A model generated the notes under the pieces. The model was not told the origin of the DNA, searched no databases, and worked only from the letters and a program-made list of their open reading frames with translations. The translations under genes were made by a program, and so were the position numbers. Shown one piece after another: positions 49,900-61,013 of a DNA stretch of 64,000 nucleotides (positions within the stretch are counted from its first letter, which is position 1; each line of letters starts with the position of its first letter). This DNA is from Sinotaia quadrata (lineage: Eukaryota; Mollusca; Gastropoda; Architaenioglossa; Viviparidae). The stretch covers positions 106,827,058-106,891,057 of the forward strand of contig CM054178.1 in assembly GCA_028829895.1 (NCBI GenBank), written 5' to 3'.

Positions 49900-51205
49900 G
49901 ACCTCTATGTATGTGACCTTATGGATGGAGAAGCAGTCGTCAACAACTGATTGAGGGTTTCTTCTTGTTGCAGACTGTCGTTAGGTAATAGAGTTATATA
50001 TATATATATAAAAGAGGAATAGACGGAGGAATTCAAACTATTTACAGCGTTGCTTCCCTTGATAACACGACGTACTTAATGACGAGATAGGGGATGGAGG
50101 TGGGTGAGGGGATGACGAAAGCTGTTTTGGGTTTACATTAAGACCTAATCATTTAACTTGGTTTCATTCTGCGTCTAAGCAAAAAAACAAGCAGGCTTTA
50201 ATTGTAAGTTATGACATTATTGTGGCACTGACACCTTAATATAGATTATAAAATTAGATTGATAATTATGTTTTATGGACTCATTTAAAAAGTTCAACGT
50301 ATTTAGTTTTATGGACTTTAATTAAAAATTCCGAGTACTTTTATTACATTTTATAAAACTATTATAAGTACTGAAAAGATATTTGTATGATTAAAACATA
50401 CTGTAGACTGTTGATTTAAAACTACGTAAACTAGCATGTACAAGTTAGTTCCCTGCAATGAACAACACATATTTAAATTATTTTTGCTATCTTTTCCGTT
50501 TCATTAATTGTAAGCAAGGATTAGTACACGTATTTGTCCGTTATAATGTTATATCATAACCAGATTACCTCCCCATATCGTGGACATTAAGTTGACAGCA
50601 CTCAGCAGTCCATGATAGACACACCCAACTGTGATAGACACTTACAAGATAGACAGATGCATTTCTCCACCAAAGTCACGTAGTCAAACGCATTTGAATA
50701 TTTTGATACCGTGAAAACAGACAGAAAGAACAGTGAATAACCTGTTGACTAGTTAGTATCAAAATCTCCGGCTGTATGAGACAGTGAAAACAGAGACAGA
50801 AAGAACGGTAAATAATTAAAGTAGACACAATATAGAGATATTTTTGTAGTATAATATTATCTAGGAAGATACAGTATACAAAGACATATTGTTAAACAGA
50901 GATGCAAGAGTTAATTTTTCATTAATTTATCTTAAATTCTTAACATTATAAGCAATGTAATGTCAAGAAAATGTTTCCTTTACCTCACTGGTGGGTGTAA
51001 AGAGTATGGTTTATATACTCTGGACTTTTAGCACGCTCAACAGTTAAATGTACTGAAATAACACAACGATAAAGAACAGTCAACTACAGGCGGGGGAAAT
51101 GAAAGGGAGTTCCCTTAATAGTAAGACTGAATTGCACGCAAGCCACAGACAATTCCAAATCATTGTAGATTTTCAAATGTTACTGGGACATTCTCTAGAG
51201 ATGAA
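49900..51205. other. Unique AT-rich sequence
   Basis: A short (TA)n at 49996-50010. A sentence-like duplication (GTGAAAACAGA.ACAGAAAGAA) occurs near 50712 and 50786. No gene is supported. Confidence 0.5.
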
Positions 51206-51211
51206 CAGAAG

Positions 51212-51475
51212 TGTACTTGTTTGTTACTCTGGAGTGACGTAATAATGTACTATAAAAAATATTTTGTAGATAAGTATATAATACAGCTACAAATGCCGTA
51301 ATAATGTACTATACCAAATATTTAATAGATAAGGATTTTTCATGGATTTTCACTTCAGAAACAACTTTATCACATTTCCAAAGCATACATACTGCAAATA
51401 ACTTCTCATTTTAAAATTACAGATCAGAAATGAAAATTTATATTCCTATTTGTGGGAGGATTCCCCATCATATGA
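51212..51475 (+). mobile_element. Short, deleted LTR copy (copy C)
   Basis: Starts TGTACTTGTTTGTTACTCTG, aligning with the first 25 bp of copies A and B, and ends CCCCATCATATGAC like copies B and D. Only about 264 bp remain, so most of the interior is missing. An internal duplication around GTAATAATGTACTATA lies at 51238-51320. No clean target duplication is visible. Confidence 0.6.
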
Positions 51476-51706
51476 CGTTGTTCACATCAGCATTTTGGGT
51501 CACACTTTTCCTTTTGATTTCAAGCTTAACAATGTGTTTACACTTTCAAGATGCAATAGTCTGTTGGGGGTAGTACGACACGTATAGTCATTCATTTGAC
51601 CATGGTCACAATGGATGTATAGCGAATAAAAATTACTTTATGACGTCAACCGAATAAAAATAATGCTCATGATCCATCTATCTATCTATCTATCTAAAAC
51701 GTCAAC

Positions 51707-51965
51707 ATCAGGTTCGATTCACTTAAAACGATGGCAATACAAGACAGATTCACTTAAAGTGATGGCAATACAAGACAGATTCACTTAAAACGATGGCAAT
51801 ACAAGACAGATTCACTTAAAACGATGGCAATACAAGACAGATTCACTTAAAGTGATGGCAATACAAGACAGATTCACTTAAAGTGATGGCAATACAAGAC
51901 AGATTCACTTAAAGTGATGGCAATACAAGACAGGCTCACCCAGTAAACATAGCCATATAAGATAG
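51707..51965 (+). repeat. 31-bp minisatellite, about eight units
   Basis: GATTCACTTAAAACGATGGC followed by AATACAAGACA. Units alternate between AAACGATG and AAGTGATG variants. A short (TATC)n lies just upstream at 51676-51696. Confidence 0.95.
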
Positions 51966-52169
51966 ATTCACTGTGGCATACGGTTTCGTTTGACATTTAA
52001 ATTTAACACATAAATGGTTAGGACACGCACGGGATGGCGCCGGATGTAGGTAATAAGGTCAGGAATCCAGGCGTCACCAAAACAGTCATCACTTCCAGGC
52101 GACAAAAACATGTACATCTAAGAAAACGATGGAACTGGAATTGATGCCAGCAGGCATTCAATGTGTCAA

Positions 52170-52556
52170 CCGATTTACTTGTTCATTTACCGTCTCTATA
52201 CTGGTAAACATGTGGCTAAATGCTTTTAATTGATTTACTTGTTCATTTACCGTCCCTACACTGGTAAACATGTGGCTAAATGCTTTTAATCTATACTGGT
52301 AAACATGTGGCTAAATGCTTTTAACTGATTTACTTGTTCATTTACCGTCCCTACACTGGTAAACATGTGGCTAAATGCTTTTAACTGATTTACTTGTTCA
52401 TTTACCGTCCCTATACTGGTAAACGTGTGGCTAAATGCTTTTAACTGATTTACTTGTTCATTTACCGTCCCTATACTGGTAAACGTGTGGCTAAATGCTT
52501 TTAACTGATTTACTTGTTCATTTACCGTCCCTATACTGGTAAACGTGTAACTAAAT
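52170..52556 (+). repeat. 60-bp minisatellite, left part
   Basis: About six units containing CTGATTTACTTGTTCATTTA, CCGTCCCTATACTGGTAAAC and GTGTGGCTAAATGCTTTTAA, plus a truncated unit near 52290-52325. The array stops in the GGCTAAAT word, where the hAT element begins. Confidence 0.95.
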
Positions 52557-53672
52557 CAGAGGTTCCCAACATTTCTGTGGAAAGAGCACATTCAAATTTT
52601 CAAAAAATTATTGTGGCGGACGCCAACAATTTTTCAAAGCTTATATTGTATTAGACTTTAAAAAATACACACAATATCATATTTAAGAACAAATAATATA
52701 TGAATCTATAATATTAAAGAGGTAATTTTACACATTCAAAGTTTTCATTAATTGTTTCGGCAATTACTCTTTCACAATTACAATGGAGATTTGTTCTTTT
52801 TAAATCTAACTGGAAGATAAGTAGTTTTTAAAAATCAGAAACAGTTTTCATCTTAATTATTTCTTCAACGCACAATTTGGTTAATCCAGTGGTATAAATA
52901 TACTTATTATTCTTACGTTAACAGACATAAAAGCCAGTTATGGTTAATTAAAATATTCTTCACATTGTTATCTGGATTTCAATAAACAAACAAATAAGAG
53001 AAATGATGAGCACAAGTTTTAATCATACATCCTCATGAGTAGAGTAAAAGGTATTATTAATTCACGTAACAAGTCAGCATGATGTTTGGCACTGCATTTC
53101 ATCAACCATTTTTTAGCACTTTGGAGAATAAAATTATATCCCCTCACCCGGCCTCACTTAATTTTATAATGAATGAGGCTTGCAATCAAAGCAGCTATTC
53201 GGTTGCCTCTTGTTTGCAGGTAAAAGAATTCATAATTAAGGCAACCATATGTTCAATGATGATCAACTGTTGAAATCAATCTCTTTTCAAATATCTCCAG
53301 AGGATTCTGAATGTGAATAACCAGTTCAATGATGATGAACTGTTGAAATCTCTTTTCAAATATCTCCAGAGGATTTTTAATGTGAATAACCAGTAGTCCA
53401 GTAGTTTAAGGTTTTTTATGGTATTTTTAGGGGTAAAATCGTTGTTACAATCCATTTTCTTCATACCTGAAAAATGTACATGATATTTCTTCTTTATATG
53501 TGACATCCACAAGATCAGTTTTGCTTAGAATGATTTTACAGAACCTAAATGAGTGACGAGAGATTGGGAGGAAGAACCTGTATTTGCACATCTTTTTACA
53601 TCTAGTCGTGGACGCAGGAAAATGCCTCGGTGGGCACAATGGCGGTCGTAGGCACCGAGTTGGGAACCACAG
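52557..53672. mobile_element. Non-autonomous hAT-type DNA transposon
   Basis: The left end is CAGAGGTTCCCAAC and the right end, reverse-complemented, is CTGTGGTTCCCAAC; both fit the CAG-GGTTCCCAAC terminal inverted repeats known for hAT elements. The flanking 8-bp words are AACTAAAT and GGTTAAAT. The intact repeat units next door read GGCTAAAT at this place, so each flank differs from the original only by C/T or G/A changes, which supports a true 8-bp duplication. The 1116-bp body has no transposase frame. A 70-bp tandem duplication (53257-53398) and short frames at 53079-53639 are inside. It must have been mobilised by an enzyme supplied elsewhere. Confidence 0.85.
53257..53398 (+). repeat. 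70-bp tandem duplication inside the hAT element
   Basis: Two copies of TCAATGATGAT(C/G)AACTGTT leading to ATATCTCCAGAGGATT and GTGAATAACCAGT, 72 and 69 bp apart from a 3-bp indel. The minus-strand frame 53276-53512 is this duplication. Confidence 0.9.
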
Positions 53673-53745
53673 GGTTAAATGTTTTCAACCTATTATTCAT
53701 TTACCGTCTGCTTACTGGAGGACGTATGACATAATGCTTTCAACC
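53673..53745 (+). repeat. 60-bp minisatellite, right remnant
   Basis: After the hAT element, GGTTAAATGTTTTCAACC and ATTCATTTACCGTCT continue the 60-bp unit in phase, now with many substitutions. Confidence 0.8.
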
Positions 53746-54254
53746 TAAACATAGTTCATGAGTTTTTTGCTTTTCGGGAGAAAAAAGTATGGCGACCACT
53801 AGTCCATATATGAGTGAGCAATTGGTCGTATTGTTTTATTTCAATCACAGTTTCAGCCTTTCAATATTAAAATATGCAATAATATCGCCGGCTCCTGCAA
53901 TCTCACGTTACTAGTGTTGCACAGGGAGACAACACTCAAAATACACATCCCAAACCATCGTGGTTCTTGATATATTTTGCCTTTTTGATTTGTTAACATA
54001 TTCTACCTCGTTGAACATGTACACATCTCAGAAGAACGTATTTTTTAAAAGTCTCTTGTCACTGCCCACTGAACTGAGAAATTCAACATTTCGAAATACT
54101 TTGCCCCAGTAGATTTGCAAATGCACACATTAATAAAGGGATTTCTGCTTGGCAGACTCTTTTTTTAAAGGCGTGAACACATATTCTCAGAATATGAAAA
54201 AAATTATAGTATTAAAGACTGGTTGAGTGGGTTTAATTTTGCACAGTTGTTTCA

Positions 54255-54400
54255 GTTAGGTACATGCTCAAATAAATACTTGTGCGAATATAAACTTGCT
54301 TCAATGAACACTTTTGCACAAATAGAAATTTGCTTCTATGAACACTTTTGCACGAATAGAAACTTGCTTCTATGAACACTTGCATAAATGGACACTGGCT
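54255..54400 (+). repeat. 34-bp minisatellite
   Basis: Three to four copies of ATGAACACTTTTGCAC followed by AAATAGAAA(C/T)TTGCTTCT. Confidence 0.85.
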
Positions 54401-54482
54401 CAAATGGGAACTGCCACAAATGCCTTACTTGCATTTTCTGGCTTGCAATCATGCGGAGAAGTGACTATGCAGATATTTATGA

Positions 54483-54665
54483 CGAGGAAGAGATAATATT
54501 GGGAAAGCCTTAAAACTGACTGATGACAATAGAGATAATATTGGGAAAGCCTTAATACTGACTGATGACAATAGAGATAATATTGGGAAAGCCTTAATAC
54601 TGACTGATGACAATAGAGATAATATTGGGAAAGCCTTAATACTGACTGATGAAAATAAAGATAAA
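54483..54665 (+). repeat. 42-bp minisatellite, four units
   Basis: AGATAATATTGGGAAAGCCT then TAATACTGACTGATGACAAT, nearly identical. The minus-strand 97-residue frame is a 14-residue repeat translation. Confidence 0.95.
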
Positions 54666-55394
54666 GAGTAAAGATAGAAGATCGTGTGCGCATTCTGTGT
54701 ATGTGGTGGTTTGTTTGATTACGTGCGCGAGTTAATGTGTTTGTATTATATATATATGTGCGTGAGTTCGTGTAAATGAGTATGCGAGTGTGTTGCGTGT
54801 GTGTGTGTGTGTTTTGTTGTGTGATGTCTCAAAACTGTGAGATGGGAATCTAATATGAAACACAAATCTAACGCACCACATGTTGCAAAAATGCAGAAGG
54901 AACAAAAAGAGTTCAGTTCCCTTTTTTTTTCCAACTAAATTTTGAAATGTGCATTCGCACCATCACAGTTCTCGCACTCATATAGCTAACTCCCTCCCTC
55001 CCTCCCCTGATCTTGTACTAGATGCATGACATCGTTAGTGACCTGCATTCGTAAACGACCCTCATTGACTCAAATTAGTGACGTTCAAAGTGCAGGCACA
55101 ATTCGTGTAAATGTTTTTTTTTTTACACAGACATTTGACAGCAAATTACACACACATATTTTATTTTTTGCGGAGTGACTAGTTCCCCACTAAATTAATT
55201 TAGAACAACTTAAACATTCTCTGTAAATATGCACACAATTATTATCTTTCAAGCACATATAATTAATAGCATAAGTTCTTAACACAAAGCCCTCATTTTG
55301 AATTTTTATTTCAATTATAACACACTCCTGAATGGGCATTCTGTACTTTTGTTTTCTTTTTTTTTTATCCCAAGTTTATGTGACAGTTTACCAA

Positions 55395-55601
55395 GTACAG
55401 TCGAGTGCAGCTTCACTAGACCCCTACCAGTGCCTGTGGGGTTAAGGGTGGAGAGGAGCTTTGAAACTAGACCCTCCAAGGGGAAAAACCCAGCACATCT
55501 ATAGGGATCGTCGCTTGACCCGCCTTGCGTGAATAATGTCCCTATTGCGTACAGTACACAGTCGAGCTTCACTAAGCAACAAAAAAAAAAAAAAAAAAAA
55601 A
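55395..55601 (+). mobile_element. Candidate poly(A)-tailed retroposon
   Basis: A GC-richer block ends in CTAAGCAAC followed by A21 (55581-55601). Two imperfect copies of GTACA..GTCGAG..GCTTCACTA lie at 55395-55422 and 55550-55575, about 155 bp apart. The poly(A) run suggests reverse-transcribed insertion on the plus strand. No polymerase III boxes or protein frame are convincing (the minus-strand frame 55315-55572 is unsupported), and I saw no second copy in this window. Confidence 0.3.
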
Positions 55602-56077
55602 GACAAGAAAAAAATTCTCGCTACTTCGCTGAGGAGAGTTCCATTTGTTGGAATGGAGTGATTATAGGTTAATCTGCAGTGACTTCATTCAACTTAATTC
55701 AGCTTCATTCAAAAGCTTGGTGGACGTCAGGCAGTTGAACGCACTCACATTCCAGCATAGTCCAAGACCACCAGGGCATAGCGTTCGTCCCGCTTAAGGA
55801 TAGGCATCCTCACGAAGACAAAGCAAATTCTTTGAAGTATTTCCCCTCGATCATAAACAGCCCGGGGCGTATGCTTCAGGACGCCACAGATCTTTATGGA
55901 CAAAATTTAGTGCAGTTTTGTTTCAGAAACACTAAGAGTGCATCGAAACAAATATATAATTAGCCCCCAAAATTAAAGGCCCGTTTCGTGGCATGTCTAA
56001 CAAGAACTGTTGTTAAGCTGTTTTATGGAGTTGTTTGTTGGTAGTTTCACAGCTGTTAAGTACGATCTCATATATAA

Positions 56078-56079
<2 letters not shown>

Positions 56080-56134
<55 letters not shown>

Positions 56135-56178
56135 GACAAACAAAACCGCGCATAGTTCTCCGCCTATTCTCGCTCCAT

Positions 56179-56212
<34 letters not shown>
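56080..56212. repeat. (TG)n and (CA)n in inverted arrangement
   Basis: (TG)26 at 56081-56132 is followed 48 bp later by (CA)16 at 56180-56211. The runs are mutually complementary and could pair into a stem of about 32 bp. The frames on the minus strand (VCVCV then THTHT) are artefacts. Confidence 0.95.
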
Positions 56213-56214
<2 letters not shown>

Positions 56215-56814
56215 TACATATGCACAAACATAAAATACACACTCTCACACGCACAAACACACACTCTATCACCCACGCAAGCAGACTCACCAATACTTCT
56301 ACTTCACGGAATCTCATCATTACTAGAGTAACTTAGCAAAAAGTTACTTCCAAGCAGTAGCAAAGCTGGATTAATTTCAGCCACTTAAACATATGAAAAT
56401 GAATGATTCTTAACAGAACGTATCATGTCAGACTGAACAACTCAAACCTTCTGGTACATTAACAGCAATTGTTCTTCGATTTATAAACTGGTGCCAAACA
56501 CTTCAAGTCTTATAATATCAATGTTTATCAATATTTATGAATGAATGTCTTTATCATTACCTCACGTAGCCTTAAGAGTAACAAGTCAAGTCATGTGACC
56601 ATTGACTTTAGGTAGTATCTACCATATTCTACCGTAATCATGAACTGGTAATAAAGTTATCCAGTGCAAATTTAACAAACTGTCAGTTATTGTTATCATT
56701 TGCTATGGTATTCATGTACTGTTGACATACTGACCTAATGCTGATGAAACAAAAGTTATGTGAACACTTGCAGTTTTTACAACTCACGATCGATATAGTT
56801 GCCTTAGGTTAATG

Positions 56815-56906
56815 TAAACTAAACTCATTCAACTTACGATTATTACTCAGCCAGTTAAAACCAAACTCATTCAACTTACGATTATTACTCAGCCAGTTAA
56901 AACAGC
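56815..56906 (+). repeat. About 44-bp tandem duplication
   Basis: Two copies of AAACTCATTCAACTTACGAT followed by TATTACTCAGCCAGTTAAA. Confidence 0.95.
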
Positions 56907-57099
56907 TCACTAGCGTAGTCGAAACAAAAATCGACAAGGATGATGAACTGTGTATTGTGGTAACCATTTACCTCCTGTTGAAGCAATGACGTAATATAAA
57001 GGTCACACATTTTTTCTCACATATTATGAATATTACCATGGCAGTCAATGACTAACGAAATAGTTCCTTATGCAGACTAAAAAATATGTCAGCTTATAC

Positions 57100-57265
57100 T
57101 ATGGTATTCGTTTTGTTATTATTCATTTCCTATGGTGTTCATTTTGCTATTATTTATTAACTATGGTATTCGTTTTGTTATTATTAATTTCCTATTCTGT
57201 TCATTTTGCTATTATTTATTAACTATTGTATTCGTTTTGTTAGTATTCATTTACTATGATGTTTA
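57100..57265 (+). repeat. About 30/60-bp minisatellite
   Basis: Alternating CTATGGTATTCGTTTTGTTA and CTATGGTGTTCATTTTGCTA half-units give a 60-bp dimer, about 2.5 copies. The plus frame 57132-57434 is partly this repeat. Confidence 0.85.
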
Positions 57266-58044
57266 TTTTCAGTTTCCTAATATATATAAACCTTTCTTAA
57301 AATCACAAAGTGAGTTCACATTTAATTACTGCTGTTTTTTATGGCGGACGGGTTCGCAAAATCCTCTCTTCATCACCTCTGGATTTCTTTTCATGTGTAA
57401 TCTCCGTTCCACCCACAGTTTTATTTTATTTTAGAGCCACCCGTCGATTTTGCATCGTGTTAAAAAATTCTTTCCTGTTTAGAGTTTAAAAGCCAGGAAT
57501 GGGAAACATCCACGATATACAACAGCCTTTGCAAAAGGCATTCAAAAGTTAAATGCCTGTCGGAGCCTCTCTCCCCTTGTAACGAGGTTATGCCGTTTCT
57601 CATTAACTACCTGTAACAATATTTCACGGTTTAGGAAGACTGGGCTAGTGTGATTGACTAAAGAACTCAACAGGGTGGCTTTCAGTAATTAAAGTAGTCT
57701 AGCATGGCTTCGCGTAGCTGATCCTTGCTATAAGTCGTTTTAGGCTACACACAGCGCTTGTTCAAAAGAAGGAGCTTTTTATCTTAAAGTAAACAATTAT
57801 CAGTAACTCTTTTGTGAAAACAAATGCAACGCTAAGAAACCAGTTCAACGAGCCATGATAATTACGTGGTAAGCCACAAGTTTTGGAAATGCACGCTTAA
57901 AAATCTTAACAGGTGCGAATAAACACACTCTTCAACAGTGACAGATCTGCAGACTTATTCAGACAGCGGAGAGAAAAACAAGAGATCAGAGAAATAATGC
58001 CTTCAGACTGAATATTTAAATGGTCACTGTAATGAAACCATAAA

Positions 58045-58190
58045 CATGACAAAAGAAGTATTTTCTTTAATTAACAAATTAAACATGACAAAAGAAGTAT
58101 TTTCTTTAATTAACAAATTAACATGACAAAAGAAGTATTTTCTTTAATTAACAAATTAACATGACAAAAGAAGTATTTTCTTTAATTAAC
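58045..58190 (+). repeat. 38-40 bp minisatellite, four units
   Basis: ACATGACAAAAGAAGTATTT followed by TCTTTAATTAACAAATTA; the first unit has one or two extra bases. Confidence 0.95.
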
Positions 58191-58384
58191 TATGAAATTC
58201 ACTATGACGCCTCATTTTACAAACAAATCATAATCGCAAGTATTTCATCTACTGATAGCAGCTCTGACGTCACAGAGCCCACAAGATGTCACGTGGACAA
58301 CATAAAGACAATAATTTACAGATCTATTTCACCACGCTTAGTCTAAATAATCGTGTGTTATTGTGCAAGTCTCTTTTAACACGC

Positions 58385-59130
58385 AAAGCTTTCAGCATGG
58401 AAAACGAGTTTAAATGATCAAGCATTAATGGGCAAGTGTCTTTCAAAAGGTAAAACGTGTCTAAATGATAGTGTCTTATTGGGCAAGCGTCTTTTAAAAC
58501 GGAAAATTAGTCTAAAACATCACGCCTTAAAGGGCATGTGTCTTTCAAAAGGCAAAATGAGTCTAAATGATCGCGTCTTATTGGACAAGTGTCTTTCAAA
58601 CGGGGAAAAAAATAGCCTTAATGATAATGCCTTAGTGTGCAAGTGTCTTTCAAAAGGCAAAACGAGTGTAACTGATCATGCCTTAATGGGCAAGTGTCTT
58701 TCAGAACATAACCACGAGTTTAAATGATCGTGCCTCAATGAGCAATTGTCTTTCAAAAGGCAAAATGAGTCTAAATGATTATACCTTAATGGGCAAGTGT
58801 CTTTCAAAAGGCAAAACAAATCTAAATGATCATGCCTTGATGGGCAAGCGTCTTTCAAAAGGCAAAACAAATCTAAATTATCATGCCTTAATGGACAAGC
58901 GTCTTTCAAAAGGCAAAATGAGTTTAAATGATCCTGCCTTTTTATGCAAATGTCTTTCAGTACATACGACAAATCAAAATGATCGTTCTTCAATGGATAA
59001 GTGTCTTTCCAATGGCAAAATGAGTCAAAGTGATCGTGCCTTAATGGGCAAGTGTCTTTCAAAAAGCAAAAAATGTCTAAATGATAATGCCTTATTGGGA
59101 AAGTCTCTTTCAAAAAGTAAAATGAATTTC
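58385..59130 (+). repeat. 51-bp minisatellite open on both strands
   Basis: About 14 units of 51 bp (GATCATGCCTTAATGGGCAA, GTGTCTTTCAAAAGGCAAAA and CGAGTCTAAAT). Because 51 is 17 codons and the unit lacks stops in one frame of each strand, it yields plus frames of 99 and 147 residues (unit like HALMGKCLSKGKTNLND) and a minus frame of 145 (FCLLKDTCPLRHDHLDL). A one-base indel near 58720 breaks the plus frame in two. Units are diverged by substitutions with both frames similarly tolerant, so I read this as a repeat rather than a gene. Confidence 0.9.
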
Positions 59131-59654
59131 AAGGTAGCTTCCATCAACTACAACATTCTGGACTACCCCAAACCTAACTAAGGAATTGCGATTCTAATTA
59201 ATTGCTGCCTTACAATGGCTGCAACTAGTATGCTTTGTTTTTCTGCAAGATTTTAAGCGTTTTTCTGCAGTTAAATGCAGAAGGAAATAAAATAAAATAT
59301 TTAATGTCTCTTACACCTTCCCCAGGGAATCTCGAATTACGTCATTTTCACGTTTCACCGTTTTTCTTAAATTTCCACGAATCATTTCTCAGTGTTTGTG
59401 TGCGTTTGTCACAAAAGGGTGTAATCTTTGGATACCATGGCTACTGCAGCGCAGAAGAAAGACATGTCTGATAGCTATGACATGAATCTTGAAGTAAGGC
59501 AGTTTCAAATGAAAAACAGGATGGAATATATGGACTGCTGGTGGAAAAATGAAGTATTGCAAGTAAAAATGAGGAGAGATGTCGGGAAATAACCAATAAA
59601 ATATTTGATTAAAACATCTAGTCAGTCAAAGTTTGAAATTAAATATTTGACAAA

Positions 59655-60065
59655 CTTGAGAAGAAGGGCCCTTAAGAGTTCTTAATGTGCGACAATCTCT
59701 AGAAGAATGGACCTTTAGAGTGCTTAATGTGTGGCAATCTCTAGAAGAAAGGCCCTTAAGAGTGCTTAATGTGTGGCAATCTCTAGAAGAATGGACCTTT
59801 AGAGTGCTTAATGTGTGGCAATCTCTAGAAGAAAGGCCCTTAAGAGTGCTTAATGTGTGAAAATCTCTAGAAGAAGGGCTCTTAAGAGTTCTCAGTCTGT
59901 GACAAACTCTAGAAGAAAGGCCCTTTAGAGTCCTTAATGTGTGGCAATCTCTAGAAGAAAGGCCCTTAAGAGTGCTTAATGTGTGACAATCTCGAGTAAA
60001 AGGGCACTTAAGACTTATGTGTGCCACTGTCTAGAGAAGGACTCTTAAGAGTCCTTAATGTGCAA
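59655..60065 (+). repeat. 42-bp minisatellite with dimer structure
   Basis: About ten units with GTGCTTAATGTGTGGCAATC and TCTAGAAGAA. The end alternates between AGGCCCTTAAGA and TGGACCTTTAGA in the middle of the array, giving an 84-bp dimer. The minus-strand 133-residue frame (LSTLKGLSSRDCHT repeated) follows from the 14-codon period. Confidence 0.9.
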
Positions 60066-61010
60066 CAGATATAGAGGAACTTTTAAATATTCCAATGAAA
60101 TATGTGACATTTTTGCTGGGAGATAGGCAAGATATTAATTCTCTTCCACCTGGGCTGCCCATAACCTTAGGCTAATCCCCAACACACCTGGCTAGCCACA
60201 TTTGTTGGAAGGAAGGAAGATAGAAATATAAAAATAAAATGAGTGATAGTCGAGAATATAGCTCTGAGCCTCCTGGTCTAAAGACTGTCTCAGTATATAG
60301 GTCGGCTTGGAAACTTGAGTCGTAAATCTGTATCGACGGTTCCATCGGTGATCGGATCGACCGTTAAACCCAATACTTTTTTTTAATGGTTTAAATAATT
60401 GGTTTAAAAGTATGCAACACTGCTACACACAATGTGAGGTGCATAAATCCCTTGCATAGATTACACCAACTCTCTCTCTCTCTCTTCTTACTTTCTCAAA
60501 CATACATCTCTGCAAATCAATGTATTGTCCCGCCTCTACATGAATCTAATATAATACGTAAACATTGAGATATAACTGAAATATAAATCGAACATCACAA
60601 GAAGTCATTTAACATACTAAACACTTTTCTGCTTTACATCAATAGAATACATAATGCAATATATATAAGCCTAAAATCTCTGTCTATCAGCCAATTAACT
60701 CTCCAAGTCATCAGGCGCTTTATCTTATAGAGTCGAGCACGAATTTTAACCTCCTATAAACCAATATGGTGTTATTTTACGAGGAACTATCTGACACTTA
60801 AGCGCGGTTAACTGCCCTTTAAGTGTGCTACGTTAAACGACATGCTTGTCTCCAACACTCTTCCCACCACCCTGCACCCTTCGTGCATACCTGCAGGCGG
60901 TTCGAACCTATCAGCTCACCCTTCACCTGACACTTCTCGTCGGTTCCCTACTGATCTCACCTGTACCCAGAGGGATGCCTGTCAGTCAGTCCATTCCTTC
61001 TCGACACCTT
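60066..61010. other. No recognisable feature
   Basis: Contains a short (CT)n near 60472 and a GC-richer end at 60840-61010. GGTTCGAACC at 60900 matches a B-box core, but no A-box or tRNA fold precedes it. Confidence 0.45.
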
Positions 61011-61013
61011 ACC

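Noticed and set aside
58428..59181. Repetitive cysteine/lysine frames as a possible structural protein
   Set aside because: Both strands are open because the unit is 51 bp and stop-free; the plus frame is already broken by an indel and there is no signal peptide or unique domain.
60895..60910. GGTTCGAACC as a tRNA B box
   Set aside because: A self-complementary word with no A box or foldable tRNA upstream.
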